Below are positions 47,559 through 47,697 of a stretch of 47,697 nucleotides of DNA, piece after piece. The position numbers and the translations under genes are program-made. The stretch's first letter is position 1. Every line of letters starts with the position of its first letter. Origin of the DNA: an uncultured Eubacteriales bacterium. GTDB taxonomy: Bacteria > Bacillota > Clostridia > Oscillospirales > Oscillospiraceae. The notes beneath the pieces are model-generated. The model was not told the DNA's origin. It did no database searches and saw nothing but the letters and a program-made list of their open reading frames with translations. The stretch lies in the NCBI GenBank assembly GCA_900545405.1, contig UQYT01000018.1, forward strand, positions 1 through 47,697. Reading direction: 5' to 3'.

Positions 47559-47691
47559 GGGGGAAACCCCGGCGAGGGTTTCCCCCAAACCCCTTTCCTG
47601 CGCTTGATGAGCAATAAGAATTTCGCCCGCTGCGGCGGGCGACCAGGGGCGCGGCCCCTGGACGGCGCCCGCTTTTTTGTAAAAAAGCGGG
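47559..47691 (+). repeat. Chain of four palindromes after purH
   Basis: Stem-loops at 47559-47586 (arms GGGGGAAACCC/GGGTTTCCCCC), 47624-47641 (CGCCCGC/GCGGGCG), 47643-47661 (CCAGGGGC/GCCCCTGG) and 47668-47691 (CCCGCTTTTTT/AAAAAAGCGGG). The first may serve as the operon terminator although no T-tract follows. The chain resembles a dispersed intergenic repeat, but only one copy is in the window. No gene was seen between 47550 and 47697. Confidence 0.75.
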
Positions 47692-47697
47692 GCAAAA

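Noticed and set aside
45522..47588. 688-codon open frame opposite purO and purH
   Set aside because: Antisense shadow with no motif or ribosome binding site.
1..47697. CRISPR arrays, tRNA and rRNA genes, prophage
   Set aside because: No regularly spaced repeats, tRNA arms with TTCGA-type loops in a cloverleaf context, rRNA blocks or phage structural genes were seen by eye.

Overview
The window (about 48 kb, GC-rich apart from a few islands) looks like a chromosome segment of an anaerobic, Gram-positive, high-GC member of the Clostridia, most like Oscillospiraceae. This is an inference from gene content and not a database result. Supporting signs are AGGAGG-type ribosome binding sites, sigma-A-type TTGACA/TATAAT promoters, MurT/GatD, GlpP, DegV, BlaI/BlaR1-type regulation, indolepyruvate:ferredoxin oxidoreductase, and a purine operon with separate AICAR formyltransferase and PurO-type IMP cyclohydrolase genes. 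No rRNA, tRNA, CRISPR array or phage genes were seen.

Layout: (1) 1-3.4 kb: the right end of an IS30-type element abuts a minus-strand operon of MoxR ATPase, VWA protein and inorganic pyrophosphatase. (2) 3.5-7.8 kb, plus strand: a 31-codon leader ORF, a winged-helix protein, a large Fe-S/FAD oxidoreductase and hypA. (3) 7.9-13.9 kb, minus strand: a LOG-family protein, sn-glycerol-1-phosphate dehydrogenase, an AT-richer membrane alpha/beta-hydrolase, glpK and glpP, the last behind a leader terminator that GlpP probably controls. (4) 14.2-22.9 kb: two divergent split transketolase pairs flank a FadR-type regulator. The rightward operon continues with a TRAP transporter and a zinc-dependent dehydrogenase, which together suggest a kinase-free carbohydrate or sugar-acid pathway. 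(5) 23-25.3 kb: DegV, CapA-like protein and an unlisted 43-aa gene. (6) 25.4-29 kb, minus strand: purB-murT-gatD. (7) 29-32.5 kb: iorAB divergent from a GntR regulator. (8) 32.5-35.4 kb: BlaI/BlaR1-like pair and a membrane protein. (9) 35.5-39.3 kb, minus strand: a YtrA-type GntR regulator with an ABC transporter and an exported protein. (10) 39.4-41 kb, minus strand: NYN-domain protein and metallophosphoesterase. (11) 41.2-47.5 kb: a structured leader with a terminator, then purE-C-F-M-N-O-H. (12) The right edge holds a chain of palindromes that resembles an intergenic repeat.

Working together: the purine genes run from carboxyaminoimidazole ribonucleotide to IMP, with purB elsewhere in the window. 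The glycerol cluster phosphorylates glycerol and can make G1P. The transketolase/TRAP region probably imports an anionic substrate and feeds two-carbon units into pentose phosphates. Functions rest on recognised motifs and gene order. No searches were run.
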